Source: Astropecten irregularis (Eukaryota; Echinodermata; Asteroidea; Paxillosida; Astropectinidae). Taken from it: a stretch of DNA of 64,000 nt. Both the position numbers and the translations under genes were made by a program. The stretch is taken from contig OZ020258.1 of the NCBI GenBank assembly GCA_963971285.1, positions 1,798,001-1,862,000 on the forward strand, read 5' to 3'. The notes beneath the pieces are model-generated. The model was given only the letters and a program-made list of their open reading frames with translations, did no database searches and had not been told where the DNA came from. This document shows positions 23,063 through 36,409 of the stretch, one piece after another (position 1 is the first letter of the stretch; every line of letters begins with the position of its first letter).

Positions 23063-25978
23063 ATCTTGTTCTTTGAAAAAATTGAAAAATGGTGGGCGCA
23101 TGATGGACATCAAAAGTGATTCTGTTTGATCGCGAGAGAGACGCTCATCACTCTGAGAACACTTTCGAAATTGGGGGCCAAGCTGGGTTAATCTCGTCTG
23201 AAGAAAATTCGTGAATTCAGCTGCAAATCTGCAGGATTCTAATTTAGTTTGGAACTTCACCTCGCACAGTTGTCTCCGAATGTAGACTAACACGGCATTT
23301 CCCTCCTGATTTTTTTATAACTCGGCGCAGTAAAGAAATATAAGCCCATCACTGAAATGACTGAATCACCGAAAATATAATCTGTCAGCACGAGCTTGGG
23401 GTCTCTAGTTTCCCTGGTCCGCATAGAAATCCCTTTATATGTCGCTTTAAATCATACCTAGGCCCTAAACTGCGGATACGCCTGTCTCAAACTAGCTCCC
23501 AGCTAAGTGTGGCCTGGTTTTCACTATCGTCGTCATATATATAATTATATATCCCGTCATGTACTATGAATCCATTCCAGCATGTTTTGATTTCACGAAT
23601 GGTTCTGTGTGACATGACAATTTACGGGCATTTGGAGTGGGAGGGGTGAAGACCATGATGGTTAATATCTGGATTAGTTATAAACTGGTTCGTCAGAACG
23701 AGGTTTTCAGCAGGTTCAACTCTGGCGAGGTGGTGCGGTATTGCATGCAGGCAGGGACGGTGTGTGTATACGTACACCGTGCGCTCGGTGTTCTCGTGGC
23801 AAGGTGAAGTGGGACATTACCAGCTTAACTCATGTGACGGGATACGTTGAGTTTAATCCCCTTGGGCAAGACGGGCCGACTTTCCTGCCAGAAGCTCTGG
23901 CTTCCGGCCATGCGACCGCGGAAAAAGTCGTTGTCGCTGCCGTACCGCCTATATAATGCTCAGTCACCGCAGTATAGGGCGACCCTGGTACAATCAGAAC
24001 GGAAATCTACAGTCAGTAGGCCAGATAGTTATCGGGGAAATACTAGTATGGCGAGCGGATTGTGTGCGCCGCCATCTTGTAACTTCATCCGGCGTAGTCA
24101 CCGTACGCGATACTCAAACCCCGTCTCCACTCGTCTTACAGCCGTACCGTGTCGGTATACTCACGCACATCATCACAGTGCGAGTAACTATTCCTTTGCT
24201 GCAACTGGGGCTGTTTAATAGCTGTAGTATAATACGAGGGCGCTACGTCAGTATCTCGTATTATATAGAGTGAGGGCTTTGTCGTGTTATCGAGCCATGT
24301 TCTAGCTTTCTTTGATATGATTGATGTAGTCTATATCTAGCTGACTGTGATAATAGCATTGGTTTAAAGTTACATGCCCATGAAATGTCATCTTTCAATC
24401 CCAACTTTCATTTTCCTATTGCCAGCCTTAATGTTTTTCTATTATGTAATAAACAGCAACGGTACACCGTCTCGCCTAAGGACCCGTGGAATCAGCATCA
24501 GCAGCCGACCTCAACGGCATTCGCGCAGGGGGACAGACACTACATGCTCGGAAATTAATCTGCAAAACTAATTTTGCTACTTCATTGTTGGAGTAATAAA
24601 AAGGCGAAGCAAGGTCTCGGGACCTCTTGCCGTATACACTGCCCTGGAACAGGGAACCGTATAGGCCTATATGTCGCTGCGTATCACCCCGTGTCCATTT
24701 TGGCGTTAGGGTGCACGGTAACAAAGTCATACGTAGATGACATTCAATACAGCAGTTTGAAATGTCAAATAATATGTGGACTAACGCGAGGGCAATGCAT
24801 TGTTTCCTCTCACTGAGGCCCCCATGCAACCTCCAACTTACACATGTTCACTCCCATGTGAGCGCTTTCAAATTCAATCATAATTTGTAGAATTAATTTG
24901 GCGCGGATGGAAGGCAAGGCATGGCATGGCAAAATGAATTGCTTATTTTGCAATGGCGTTCATCGCGTCCCAATTTTCCGATGGGCGTGACACTGAAGGA
25001 GAGCGGACAGTGTGACAGCATCAACCCGTAGCTATAGCTCCCACTCCCCCGTCTCTTTCTCCGTCACTTACTCCCCTGCTTGTTTATTCTCATTCTCATC
25101 TCCGTTTGTAGTGCATAAATCTGTCTCTGGCCACGCGATTCCTTCAACAGAAATTTACAGAATAGGCCTACAACTTGAGAAAAAGAAACAATTCAAACAC
25201 ACCAATCTGGCAATCTCTCTCCCCTTTTTTTTTTAGACTCATGACAGCATCAATGCAACATTCAAATCAAGTAAAATTGTCACCGTTATGAAGTTAAGAA
25301 CAGTTACATTAGCACGCATGAACAATGACATACAAAGCTTAGGTAAGATCCTATACATTTCACATCTTGCTAAAAAGAAAAAAGAGAAAAAAAAGGGGAA
25401 AAAAAAAGCGCCCAAAACAATAATGCCGTCTGTGCATTTCTTTGCTTTGATTCTAAAATATGCTAATTAATTCACTCGGGACAGAACGGGAGTGTTTTCC
25501 AAGCTGAGGAGGTCTTTAATTTTGCACACACACAGAAAGAAAAAAAGTGCAGTCACATAGCAATTAAATGCTCGAGGAATCACTCCGCCCAGAATTGCCA
25601 GCTAGTTCTTCCCCTTCATTGTAAAAATTCGTTCAGGTTGAAAGACCAGATCGCATCGCATCAACGACCAAGAAAAACACAATTATTGCTAAAGGTGTCA
25701 AATGTTAGTATTGACTTCACGCCGTTGTGACTCTGGATATTTTCCTTGTGCCATTTCAGTCTCCGTTGTCTTGGTTTTCCCCTGTATATTGTTTCCCCGC
25801 CTTTGCTTGTACTGTTCGATATTATATTTTTTTTTAGGTGTGATGGTTTTTTTTTTCTGAATGGTTGAACTTTGTGTTTATATGACTGGAATTAATCATG
25901 AGAATATTCGCATCGGTGGTAGCCCCCCTCCTCCTTCAAATAAAAAACCCGTGTGAACCAAGGATTGTGCCTGGCTCC

Positions 25979-25992
25979 GTTGCCATGGAAAC
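25979..25992. promoter_or_regulatory. RFX X-box-like site
   Basis: GTTGCCATGGAAAC matches the RFX X-box consensus GTNRCCNNRGYAAC at all but one defined position. X-boxes drive ciliary genes when close upstream of a start site. It is followed by CAGTCAATCA, a Pbx-like string. No start site can be shown nearby, so its use is open. Confidence 0.45.
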
Positions 25993-27318
25993 AGTCAATC
26001 AGGAGAAATGCGAAATGTAAGGTGTATTACACCGCGGCCAGTTATAGGCTGACACCGGGGGAAGAAACTGGCTCCTTTGCCGGGGGAATGGAAGAAGAAA
26101 TCCCGGGCGGTTTTTGCTGATACAAACCGAGTTGAGCTTGAATAAATTGGTCGTTTCAGCGTAAACGTTTTACAGGCCGTATAACCCATTTTTTTCTCTC
26201 AGTCTTCCTTTCTCCCTTCTTCTTTTTTTAAAGATTTCCTCGTCAATTGCGTCTCTGTAAAATTGCTTGAAGGAATTATTCCCCCTGAGCATTTGGCCCC
26301 AAACTATAGACATACCCAACCAACCGTTAGGGAAGCACCAGCGGGAATGTAATGCCGGCCCCGGGGCAAGGAGGCTGGGATATTTTAGTACCCTAACCCT
26401 ATGCTAGCTGGTGCCCGAGGAGAGAGTAGTTGCCACTTCGTTGTTGAAAATTACTTGTATCCGTCTGCCCGGAAAATCTGCATTTAATCGAAGTGTGAAA
26501 CTGGCAAATGTTTGACTTAAGGTCAGCGTAAACAAAATAGTGATTTGCTGATTCTACGCTGCCAGTAGATAATTCGAATCTTAAGGGCATACTGTGCTGG
26601 ACCGTGGACTGTAAAAGAGTTACCGAACCTAACGCTTTGGTATACAGCTACTCGTCAATGTGTTAAACCGGCAGAACAAACTCAAATTGTTGAAACATTA
26701 ACAGATATTCTAACCGCATTGTCGGCCACGGAGCTTCATTTCTCCCTATATATTCCCGAGATGAATAAAAGAGTTAATGCATAAACTGACGCTGATTTAT
26801 CTTTTGTATATTATGGCCGAACAGCAGTGAAATTGGTGCTTTTATCGACTCAAAATAATCCACTTTTATTCCGATGTTTTCGCTCACAAGTTGTGGCGGC
26901 AAAAAAACACCAACATTATAAAATACAGGAATCCAATTCTTCTATTTATATGTTTGTTTTAAATCGCCTTTCGTCAAAAAAACTTTAATGACATTATAAA
27001 AGATTTGTCTCCATCGAGAGGGGAGGTTTTTCTTCCTTACCCCAAGCTGAGGGGAAAGGTGGATTTCTCGGCGTAGGTTCAGCTGGACTGCTCGCTCCGT
27101 GTATTGTTCAAATCAAATTAGGTAAGGTTACCAGCGCTGCATGATGCTGTATGTATCTATATCTGTGATATATATAAATAAACCCTTTACGTTTTTGTTC
27201 TGTTGTGTGATGGCGCATCGGTCGTTCTATTGGTCTGGTATCTGGTAAATCCATCGAAACGTCTTTTACTGGCGAGACTCGTTTCACTTTGGAACTTTGA
27301 AAGGTTCTCTGAGTCGTT
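25993..27318. other. Gene-free stretch, nothing recognised
   Basis: Short frames only. CpG is raised at 26025-26110 just after the X-box-like site. No member of the repeat families. Confidence 0.4.
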
Positions 27319-27660
27319 GGAACGTTCTTCGTCATAGCAGGAACTTTGGATGTGGTATCCCCGTGTAAATTATGATTGATTTGTTGTTTCTTTCTTTCTT
27401 TCTTTCTTTGGAACGTTCGTCGCTGGAACGTTGGAACGTTCCTTGTCATAGCAGGAACTGTACATGTTGTGTTCGTAAATAGAATCAACCATCTCACATC
27501 TATTGTTTTTGTGTTAATTTGTTCGTTTGTTGCTTTCTTACTTTCTTTGGAATGTTCCTTGTCATGGCAGGAACTTAGGAAGTTGTGTCTGTGCGTAAAT
27601 ATAATGAAACACAAACAGTTACGTCTATTTGTTGTGTCGATGTGTTTGTTTGTTTGTGTG
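27319..27660. repeat. About 115-bp tandem repeat, three diverged units
   Basis: Units begin at GGAACGTTC (27319), GGAACGTTCC (27433) and GGAATGTTCC (27549), each followed by TTCGTCAT or TTGTCAT and then GCAGGAACT, with a T-rich TTTC or GTTT tail. Periods are 114 and 116 bases. GGAACGTTCC contains GAA-NN-TTC, the inverted pair that makes up part of a heat-shock element, so each unit carries such a dyad. The 168-codon minus frame at 27108-27614 runs through the array and owes its repeated VPAMT-NVPT motif to it; I do not count it as a gene. Confidence 0.7.
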
Positions 27661-30600
27661 TTTGTTTGTTTGTTTGTTGATTGGTTGGTTCGTTCTTGTT
27701 TACCGAATCTTTAACAGTTAGGTATGCCTTCTTTATCCCATCTTCTGGTGGTTTTTCAGTTCTTCTCACTGAAGGTGGAAACGTAAACCTGATTACGTTA
27801 TCACCTTTATAAAGATTGCTCTTGTATGCTTCATATATTTAAGAATCATCCACCCGTCTTGAATAAAAAAACAAATATCGAGAAATTGGTTAGGTTGAAA
27901 TTATCTCAAGTTTTGGTGTTCGATTGATTTGCTTGTTTCTTTTTTAATGTATACTCATTTATATCTCTGATTTTGGTGTTTTTAACGGTTTTTTTTTTCT
28001 GTGTCCCACCTCTCTGTCTGGGCACATTCTTGCCATCGCCTGTCTGTTTTCATTCATTTCACAATTGTTTTTCCCGCCCATCCGCCTTTTGACAACGTCT
28101 GCTTATCAAATTCGTTTTTCCTTTCTCAGTTCACGACCTTTCCTGCTTGGATGTATTTAATAAGAAGGCACCGTGTGCCGTCTTGAGATGTTATAGGACG
28201 CGCAGCTCGACAGCATCTGTTCATCTGGGTAAATGCCCTGTCTCCCCCTCTCCCGCTCTTCGCCTTGATTCATTTACCCGTACCGTGCCAAAACAAAGAT
28301 GGCGGTGTGGTTTTTTTTCTCCCTCTCTCTCTCTTTCTCTTCTGTTGGCCTTGCCTTGCCTCGCTTGTAGAGTTTGCTCGTCTGCCATTAACACTCTTGG
28401 TCGGTTTTTCTCCTGGAGTGAGTGAGTTAAGCCGTGGGCAAGCTCTTGTTGTTCCGGCAGGCTGCCGTGCTATTTTTCCCCCTGCATCTTATCCCCGTCG
28501 TCTTCTCAGTCTTCTTCTTCCGGTGACCAGAGATATGAGTGCGAGGCCTCTGCGTTCGATGTCATCCAGCCTCATTAACCCAATTTTTTCGCGTTGCATT
28601 GTGGGATCATAGGGGGCTTTGTCCGAGGAGTTTCTCCGTCCCTAGCCTCCCTATATAGCCCTTCTTCTACACTGTACTCTGATGGCGAGCTATCGCTAGC
28701 TGCGCGCCTGGTCTAGCAGCTAGCAGCAGCTCATACAGTCTGCGCAGTTGTGTGCCATGGCTCGGTTTCCTTTCGCTCTTCAAGTTGCTCAAGGCTATGT
28801 ATATAGATTGAGGAATAACCAACTTAGGTAAATTTGCTGTGTATGTGATTATGCCTTGCACGTATGTGACCACGAGTATGGAAGTGTACGATTTCAAGCG
28901 TTTCACTTTAATTTCAAGCCAAGAAGTCGAAAAGATTTTGTTTAATCAAATTGTCACGGTCGCCGACAATGGGGGAGCGTACATATCCTTTCTTATAATG
29001 TGTGTTTCTAAGATATATGCTACCTACTATTATGCATTGTGAATCGTCCTGCCTTTATTCCCTGGCCTTATTGCGCATTCGTTTTACCCATCACACCCTC
29101 CCTGTTTGCTTGGCGGAAGGATATTAATAATGAGTGTGAGAGACCACGGTGTACATCCCTCTCCCCTTTCTTTTGATGTTTTTGTTTTTATTTTCACACG
29201 CCTGAGGTCAAACCCATCGCTCAGCAGGATCTGTGACATTACCGACGTGAGAACTTACTCCAAATATTTACCCCCTCTATGATCCGTCATTCTAATTGCT
29301 TTTATTTAATGAGCTAAGCGTTTCACTCCTGCTGTTATTATTTTGCTTTTGTTTTTATAATTTTAAGCTGAGAGATCTAGATTTTTTCCAATCTATCTTA
29401 AATAAAGTTATTTTAATTTTCTGCAACACTCTCTTAATTCTGATATTTTTTAATGGATGTGAGGTAATTCGATGGGTCTTGATTGTTCTGATGTTTCAAG
29501 TAAAATAAGCTGAATTAACAGCCGATTTTTTTTTCTTGACGTCTTGGGTTTTCAGAATTTATCCAGCTTCAATCCTGAAAACAGGTGACTATATGAAGGG
29601 AATCCTTTCTTGATGTCTTCCTTCATTCGGCAACTAGACCTTAATCGAGGTGCCAGGTCCCGACCAATTATCCCTGTCGTGCATACATGCAAGACCGAGG
29701 GCATTCCTGGGCTTTTCCAACCCCTGAAGCCCGGGGACTAAACTGCCCCGACCTGCTGCTGCATGGTCCCCGTTGCAGGTGACGTGTTGGCCGGGCTCGG
29801 TATCTAACTCTGCACTTCTTGCATCTACCTGGTTTGCCTTGGTCCGGTTCATCCATCCCTATATACAATAATCATCCCTGCATTACACCAGCAGGTGTTC
29901 TCATAAACTCACTTAGAATCAGGTTTCCCCCTTGTCTATAATTTTTATTTGGCAATTTTTTGGGAGGAGGGTGGCAGTTGGGGTTAAAAAGAGGAATCGG
30001 ATTTGCTCTCGTATAACTCCTTCATCCCCGAGCTTTTATGATTACTCGTGATCTCTGAAATGCGTTTTCTTGGTCTATTTTGGTTGATATTTCATAGTGG
30101 TGATCATGTCCGTTCACCCAAATTTCTCCTCCTGATTGAGTGTTTCATACCTGCGACATGAAACAGCCGTTTGGAGAAATGGTGTTGGAGGCGTGGGTGG
30201 ATATCGAGGGATGGAGAGGTAGTCAATAACTTAAAAAGGGGCGTCAACAAAATGTCAATAAAAAGGAAATGTAGGCTATAGCAGAAAGAAACGAAAGTGT
30301 AATATCCTGCTATATAGTGCATAATAGTTTCACTGATCCAAATATTCATGTTGAAATAGCAGTATTGTTGTTACTCCATATGTATATCATTATGGTTTTG
30401 CTACAAGCAAGGATTTTTGTTGGCGTATGTGTATGTGTGTGTATCGTGTCTGATATACGTTCTTCAGAGGCTGGGGTGTACCATCTGTGATTAGAAGATG
30501 TAAGCTGTTTGCGATATGAAGGATTCAAGTTGGTCGTGTCTTCGGTCCGAGACATCCTCCATCACACACACACACACACCCTTCTCATATATCATTATTG

Positions 30601-33600
30601 TTTTGCTCGCTAGATTTACCCCTATACCGTGTCTTGCCGAGTTTACTTGGCGTACGCCTCATCCACTGGCTACCTTATTGATTGGGCCAAGAGGAGCAAT
30701 GGGAAGATGATATTGAGGCAGTGGCAATGTATCGAAGTTTGAAAAGGGTCCCCCCTTTTTATACCGAGCCTGAGCAAGATAAGCACCCATTGCTAATGCT
30801 AGTGACACCTGCTACCCTTACCTAGGCCCCATCCTGATTCCAGGCTGTATTTTCACCTGTCTTGGGTCCCGTCCTAGGCCGTCGTCTCACCCTCTCTCTC
30901 TCCCCCTCTCACTCCGTCCTACCCGGGGTCTCTTCCTCCCCCCGTGCCTGCTCCTTCCCCCCTCTAATACCGGCGGTGGTCGGCCAGTCACGTACGGCAT
31001 GGAGGAAGCAATGAAGTAGTCGGTCTACGTACTTCATTTCTTTCTTGGATCTTAAGAGGTAACACGACACGGGCATCAAGGGCTAGGGCCGACTGCAGGC
31101 TGACGGATCGGATTCACTGATACTAAAATGGCCATGCAAGAGACAAGGACCGGGCACAAATCTGTCAAAATACAACATCGGGTTTCCCTTGGTTTAGTCT
31201 GTCTAAATTCCTGTTCTCATTCAACATCATTTGCTGCTCTCATATATGGAAATGAACAACGCTCCCATTTTAATATCCAAAGTGTCAATTGGTATATATC
31301 TTTGGTCTTTTTTCCCTACATAATAATAACGTATACATTTCAGATGCATTAGCATGATAATTAACTGATACTCATTCCCCACTTGTGTCTATGTTATACA
31401 TTCACTACTGAGTTGTAAGTCAACAAAGTTCTTCACATTTCATATTCACTCATACTTTGTTCGTTACTTTCTCACTTCGGGCCCCTTTGAAGGGGGGAAA
31501 AAGTGGGGCATTTTTTCATTCATCGATCGTATAAAGTTTGTTCCTTTTTTTCTGAAGGGCGTCGGCTTTTTGTGATTCTTTTTCAGGGTTCTTTTTTTAT
31601 TATTATTACAACTTAACATCCGGGAACCCGCGTTTCCGTATCTCTATCGGGGAGTATTGTCTGTATATGGGGAATGTGTAGCTGCACTAGGTATACCCAA
31701 GGCGTTGTGGTTATGTTTTTCTAGTGCGGGCCTTGGGGTAGTTTGCCCCCCCCCCCTCCCTCTCCACCATCAGCTAAGGTGCTGTACCTCGCACACGTTA
31801 GACCCACGGACTTCTACCTCCCCCCCCCTCAACTCTCTTCTTGTATTTTTTCGGCCCCTATAATTTCTTTGCCCTGAAGAAAGTTAGATAGCCATATCAT
31901 GTTACCTGAGAGTGCTTCTCACTCGGACCATCAGTCCGCTATTACGAGGGGTGCTGTCCCGGGTTCTCTCCGTCTCACACGCCGGTTGGAGATACGGGGC
32001 ATTGATTGGCCAAGTTCGTGCCGACAAAGCCCCCCCAATCACCGGTCTCTCTTTGAGACATTCGATACCTCTACACAGGCCAAACAAGAAGCACAGAAGA
32101 GAAAGAAAAGAAACCAAGATAAAGAAAAAAAAAAGACTCCCAATGTTTCCCCTCATTCATATGTATGTGTGAAAATTGCAATATAGTTTGACATATGAGA
32201 TGAGGTTTGCCGGGCCATCCGAACGAAGAACACTTAACGTGATTGATTGTGTCGCTTGTGTTTTCACCGTGTGTACTGGCTGCAGCCTGGGCGGTGAGGC
32301 GGTGATTTCAACCCCCGTGTCCCGTCCCGGCCCTGCAGTCCATGGCGTACGGGGGCCTCCCCCTCGTCCCCTTTTTTCCCGGGACACGTGAAGATAGAAC
32401 GAGAGAGTGTGGGGGAAAAAACCCCAAACCACCTCGATAATGTGATTTGCATCCTTCCCTTGTCATGCCACCCTTAAATTACAAAATAGAGATTATTGAT
32501 TTACGCGTTGGCAGTGTCGATAGCTAGCTTGGTATCAGGGCAAGGGACGCCCACAACGAAGAAGAAGAAGACAAAATTGTAATTTTACAAACGCAGTCTT
32601 CCGCGGTTATGTGCGATAGCAAACTATCGGGTGTTGGACGCAGTGATGTACGTGGGGTTGATTGTCACCGCCGGTTGGCGCGTGTTGCTGGGGACGGTGA
32701 GGCATAAATCCCACGCTCCCTAGCCCGGCTACCGTGCACTGTATCCAGGGCCGCCTCTCCTCCCTGAAACAAAAGCCCATGGAGGACAGAAAAAAGAAAG
32801 AAGGATGAAAACAAACAAAAACCTGGACACAAAAATAGCTGCAGTTGCACCTCAGGTAGTGGATGAGCGCTGGACTGGACACCAGACAAAATGCAACCGC
32901 CGTCTCAGATGGTGTTCATTTTGTTCCGATGAAAAGAGCAGCGTTGGAGCGACGGTCCGGCCGATGAAAGACACCTGACCACCGCACGCCGGTTGCAGCG
33001 ATTCCACGCGCAAACCCCAAACCTCCCACCGCGTGATCGTCCCATCTTCACCTCTCTACTATCACACCACAATCAAACTAAATTTAATGGCACACTAAGT
33101 GCAAGGCACTTAACTAATTTGATATTAATTCCCGTTACAAACACGGGGCGGGAACCAGTGGTCGGTGTACGCACCTTTTGTCTGCTTCACCGTATACCCC
33201 ATCAGTGCCATAGTACGTTCACTCTAGCCTCTAAAAAGACATCCCAGACTGGATCACAGTTTTGGCGGGCATCCTTGCTCTGTTTAACCAACAAAAAATC
33301 ATACCTCCGTAAATGAACAGTCGTTTTTTTCTTCCATGTCCCGGTTCAGTCATCTTTCTGCCGTCTGAATTAGTTGCTAATTGTCATTCAGATGCTTTCT
33401 ATACCAGACCTCAAATCTAGTTCTTGACGATTCTACATCGTCACGCCAAGGCCAGCGTGTCTCTCCCCCTCTTCTCTCTCTAGTCTCTGTGCTCGTGCCG
33501 GGGACAAACACGCTATTAACCCAAAGAAATCCGTTTAATAACATTTTACGCGTCGTTACTCCACAACATCCCCGTGGAGCTGGCTTGATCATCCAAAGTG

Positions 33601-35296
33601 TCTACCAAATGGAATTACTCGTGGTTACTAGTAAGTCTCTTCATTAGTACTTGCAAAAAAAAACCCGCTTTGTGCAAGCACCAGGCCGGCTATTCCCACC
33701 ATGCTCTCGGTCGGTCGTCAGTTTCTCTCTCTTAAGGTGGACAAAAAATGATAATCTTATCATTTCGGTTATTAGAAAAGAAACGCGAGAACGGAAAAAG
33801 GTACAGAGGAGGGCAATTTTGTATACGGTTGATTTTGTGCAGTCATGTATGCACATATCACATCAATTCACTATCATGTAAACAGATCAAGTCCTTAAGA
33901 TTTACACAACACTTCCTAATTTACATATCCCTTCTCCGTGTATACCTCGCGATAATTCCATTATTCTATGTCTGGGTGATAAAAAATGAATCAATAATAT
34001 TATCTTCAACAAAACAGGCCTTTGTGTTTGGAAGTACGAGTCGTCGCGTCGGTATACAAAACGTACAAATAATTAATTGAACTGGTAGTACTCAATGATG
34101 CGAATAGAATTGAATTAGAAAGTGCATGGGTTCACGTACGGTATTCCTCTCTGGTTTTTTTCTTGTGATGGAAAGATTGAAGACGGCGAATGAAATGGGA
34201 TTTAAATGGATTTTAAATTTGCTTGTGTGTGATTTATGTCGTACACAAGCCCAACAATGTCCGACACGGCATGCAATTATCAGAGAGCTAGCTCTGACCG
34301 ATCCACGCTGAGAATCATGCATGCTCTGAATTTCACTTGTGTCAATTTAAACGAAAAAGAAGGAAACAATTCATTGAAATACAGCCAAGTCAACACGGAT
34401 CACTGAGAAAACAGGCTCGCAAAATGACGGGAGTCGAAAATTGAACTAGCCAGTTGAATTTATTATGAGTTATACAACAGGGAAATCAGAATATGAGATA
34501 TTTTGAGTTTCAAGGAAAAAGGACACAAAACAGAACCATAACAAAATTCGAGAGTAAAAGTGAACCCAGTTATGAGCCTATACCCCTGTCACTTTCATTA
34601 TCCTGTAAAGCTACACAACAATGATTAACAGGAAGTCTTATAAAAAAGGCGATTTTTTTTTTCTTTCACCCTCTCTCTCTCTCTCTCTCTTTCTTTTTGT
34701 AAGCTCAAACTGGTTTTTAAGATTTGGTTTGGGCCAAATTAACGCCTTAAGGTAATTGGAAGCCAGGGTAATAACTTCGAAGATGATAACCCCACTGGTG
34801 GGCTTAAACACAAAGAAATTAAGGACCAACCTTTCAATTTGACCTCGGAGTAGTAGCCATCAAACAATGAGAACAATGCCAGTTTATTATATGTGTATAT
34901 GTGCCAGCGATTTCTTATAATGAAGGGGGGAGTGGGTGGGGTGATCTGTAAATGCACCGTCGCTTGTTTTACAGAGTTGAGCCGAGGGAGGAATGTTATC
35001 AGAGTGACGGGTCTTGAATCTTGCTAGCTCACGGTGGGACTAAACTGCGTGTTCCCTTGGACTGACTGCCAAGTCCGTGTATATACAGTGGGAGGAGCTG
35101 CTGCTGGGAACCTCCCGTGATAATAATATACTCCTCAAAGTAAATAACTTGCCCGTCTTGAAAGCTTAGGAGACCCCGGACCGGTTAGGCATTAAAATTC
35201 CCCCGAGACAGTGTTCGGGCCGTGTTGGATCGGAAACGCCGAATACTTCGTGTTGTTTACGGCCAAGCCTCATCATCAGCTCCCGCCTGCTCCTCA
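27661..35296. other. Large gene-free stretch
   Basis: Over 7 kb with no supportable exon. Seen: GTTT repeats up to about 27680, a T/C-rich segment at 28000-28400 giving serine/leucine frames, CpG-rich patches near 29640-29830, 31900-32050, 32190-32400 and 32640-33010, a CA repeat at 30562-30580, 11 C at 31746-31756, a GAA run near 32560, and CT repeats at 34670-34690. Overlapping frames on both strands in the CpG-rich patches (for example 29634-29868 minus) have no domain. A few may be first exons or promoters. Confidence 0.4.
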
Positions 35297-35331
35297 TATA
35301 AGTATACCGTATATACACGGCTACTAGTTCA
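35297..35331 (+). promoter_or_regulatory. Candidate TATA/initiator core promoter
   Basis: TATAAGTA at 35297-35304 lies 34 bases upstream of the A of TTCAGAATT at 35331, close to the usual TATA-to-start distance. Downstream comes a leader of about 89 bases ending in ATG at a strong donor. The spacing of the three signals is what makes this worth listing; each alone is weak. A second TATATAC at 35309 is too close to the proposed start. Confidence 0.28.
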
Positions 35332-35419
35332 GAATTAATTTGCAAGTGCGGGACATTAAATCCTGTTGTCTTTTGCACCAAGGTGTTATCCGTCCATTGC
35401 TTAGTGAGATTTCATAATG
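35331..35419 (+). CDS. Candidate first exon ending ATG|GTAAGTG
   Basis: The leader has an in-frame TGA at 35405-35407 and then ATG at 35417-35419, directly followed by GTAAGTG, a near-consensus donor. The first exon would thus encode only the initiator methionine, a structure known in several highly expressed and cytoskeletal genes. The product cannot be told from one residue. The next exon was not found; the following kilobases are gene-free to my eye. Chance agreement of signals remains possible. Confidence 0.28.
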
Positions 35420-36322
35420 GTAAGTGTATTGTTTCTTCTTAATTAAGGTTGAATATCAGATACATCATTTTGATGGAGTTATATTGTGCGTACTGTAATA
35501 TTTGGTGATTGACAATTTATTTTTGGTTACGTCTTAATAATGTGACAACAAGCAATGGAAATGTAATATAGAATAGAAATATTTTATCAAATAGCGGCTG
35601 GAATGTATTTATTTATTTATCCCCTTTTAATCGATGTGAAATTAATCGTCTTGACTGTTAGTTTCTTGGGCGAGTTTTCGAATCAAATCGTAGCCACATG
35701 TTCTTGCATCTACAAATGGACATGTTTGACCATACTCTTGCTTGTGCATTCACAAAAGCTGTCATAATGTCAATATTTTGAGGTCTTCATTTGCCAGTGA
35801 TGAATGTCCTTACCGCCCTCTTCATCGTCTTTTGAAGGTGTGTCATTGAAGGGAACATTGGCAGTTTTCGTATGGTGCGCTTAAAGTTCTCGCAGACTTA
35901 ATTTTTTATACTGTCCACCGTCTGAAACGAAATCATTTTCAAGGCGAGTTGATGATCGTACTTATCGTACCGGAAAAATATCTAGGTTATGTATATAGGC
36001 ATTAGAGATCGTGTCTGACATATTTTGATGGAGATGCTTGTATTAACGAAACCGATGTGACACCATTGGACCCACCTGCATAGCACCTAGTCCCAACACA
36101 TGAAGACATACATCGCAAATGGTGTAATATGACAACTTTTCACGCGCTTGGCAGTAACGGGACGACAGGGGGAGTGGGCCGGATGGCCTGACGTGTGTTC
36201 TCCGCTGCATAAAAATTCTACGGGAGCTGACTTTTAAACACTCTCGTAGAACTTGAGAATCTGTTTAACACTTTTGGCAAGCATGCAGGCCAGGGTTAGC
36301 TAGCTTTTTTTGGTGGTATATA
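35420..36322. other. Non-coding stretch, possibly intron
   Basis: AT-rich, no repeat family members. If the exon ending at 35419 is real this is intron 1. Confidence 0.35.
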
Positions 36323-36339
36323 GGGGGGGGGGGGGGGGG
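36323..36339 (+). repeat. Run of 17 G
   Basis: An uninterrupted G tract, the longest in the window, able to form a G-quadruplex and prone to length error in sequencing. It sits about 80 bases before a CpG-rich patch. Confidence 0.9.
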
Positions 36340-36409
36340 AGAAATCAGCCCGGAGCAAAGTTGCCCAGAGCAAGGTGCTTACCCCCCATCAGTCATACCG
36401 TGTGTGTAC

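Larger units (their letters stand above)
21171..25978. other. Gene-free stretch with CpG-rich patches
   Basis: Seen here: a CTT run near 21950-21970; a CpG-rich patch at 21740-21950; a 12-base inverted pair GACATCGGACAT (22437-22448) / ATGTCCGATGTC (22562-22573); a GTT/GTTT tract at 22981-23062; an ATATATAATTATATAT palindrome near 23537; and a broad CpG-rich segment at 23740-24150 with overlapping frames of 70-120 codons on the plus strand, none with a recognisable domain. Around 24875-24960 the sequence is unusually varied and could be a conserved element. No exon can be supported. Confidence 0.4.

Noticed and set aside
27108-27614. 168-codon minus frame with a repeated VPAMT-NVPT motif
   Set aside because: The repetition comes from the 115-bp tandem DNA repeat underneath; the two periods (114 and 116) do not both keep frame.
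31899-32432. Cluster of overlapping frames on both strands
   Set aside because: Several frames open at once in a CpG-rich patch is the usual pattern of chance; none has a recognisable domain.
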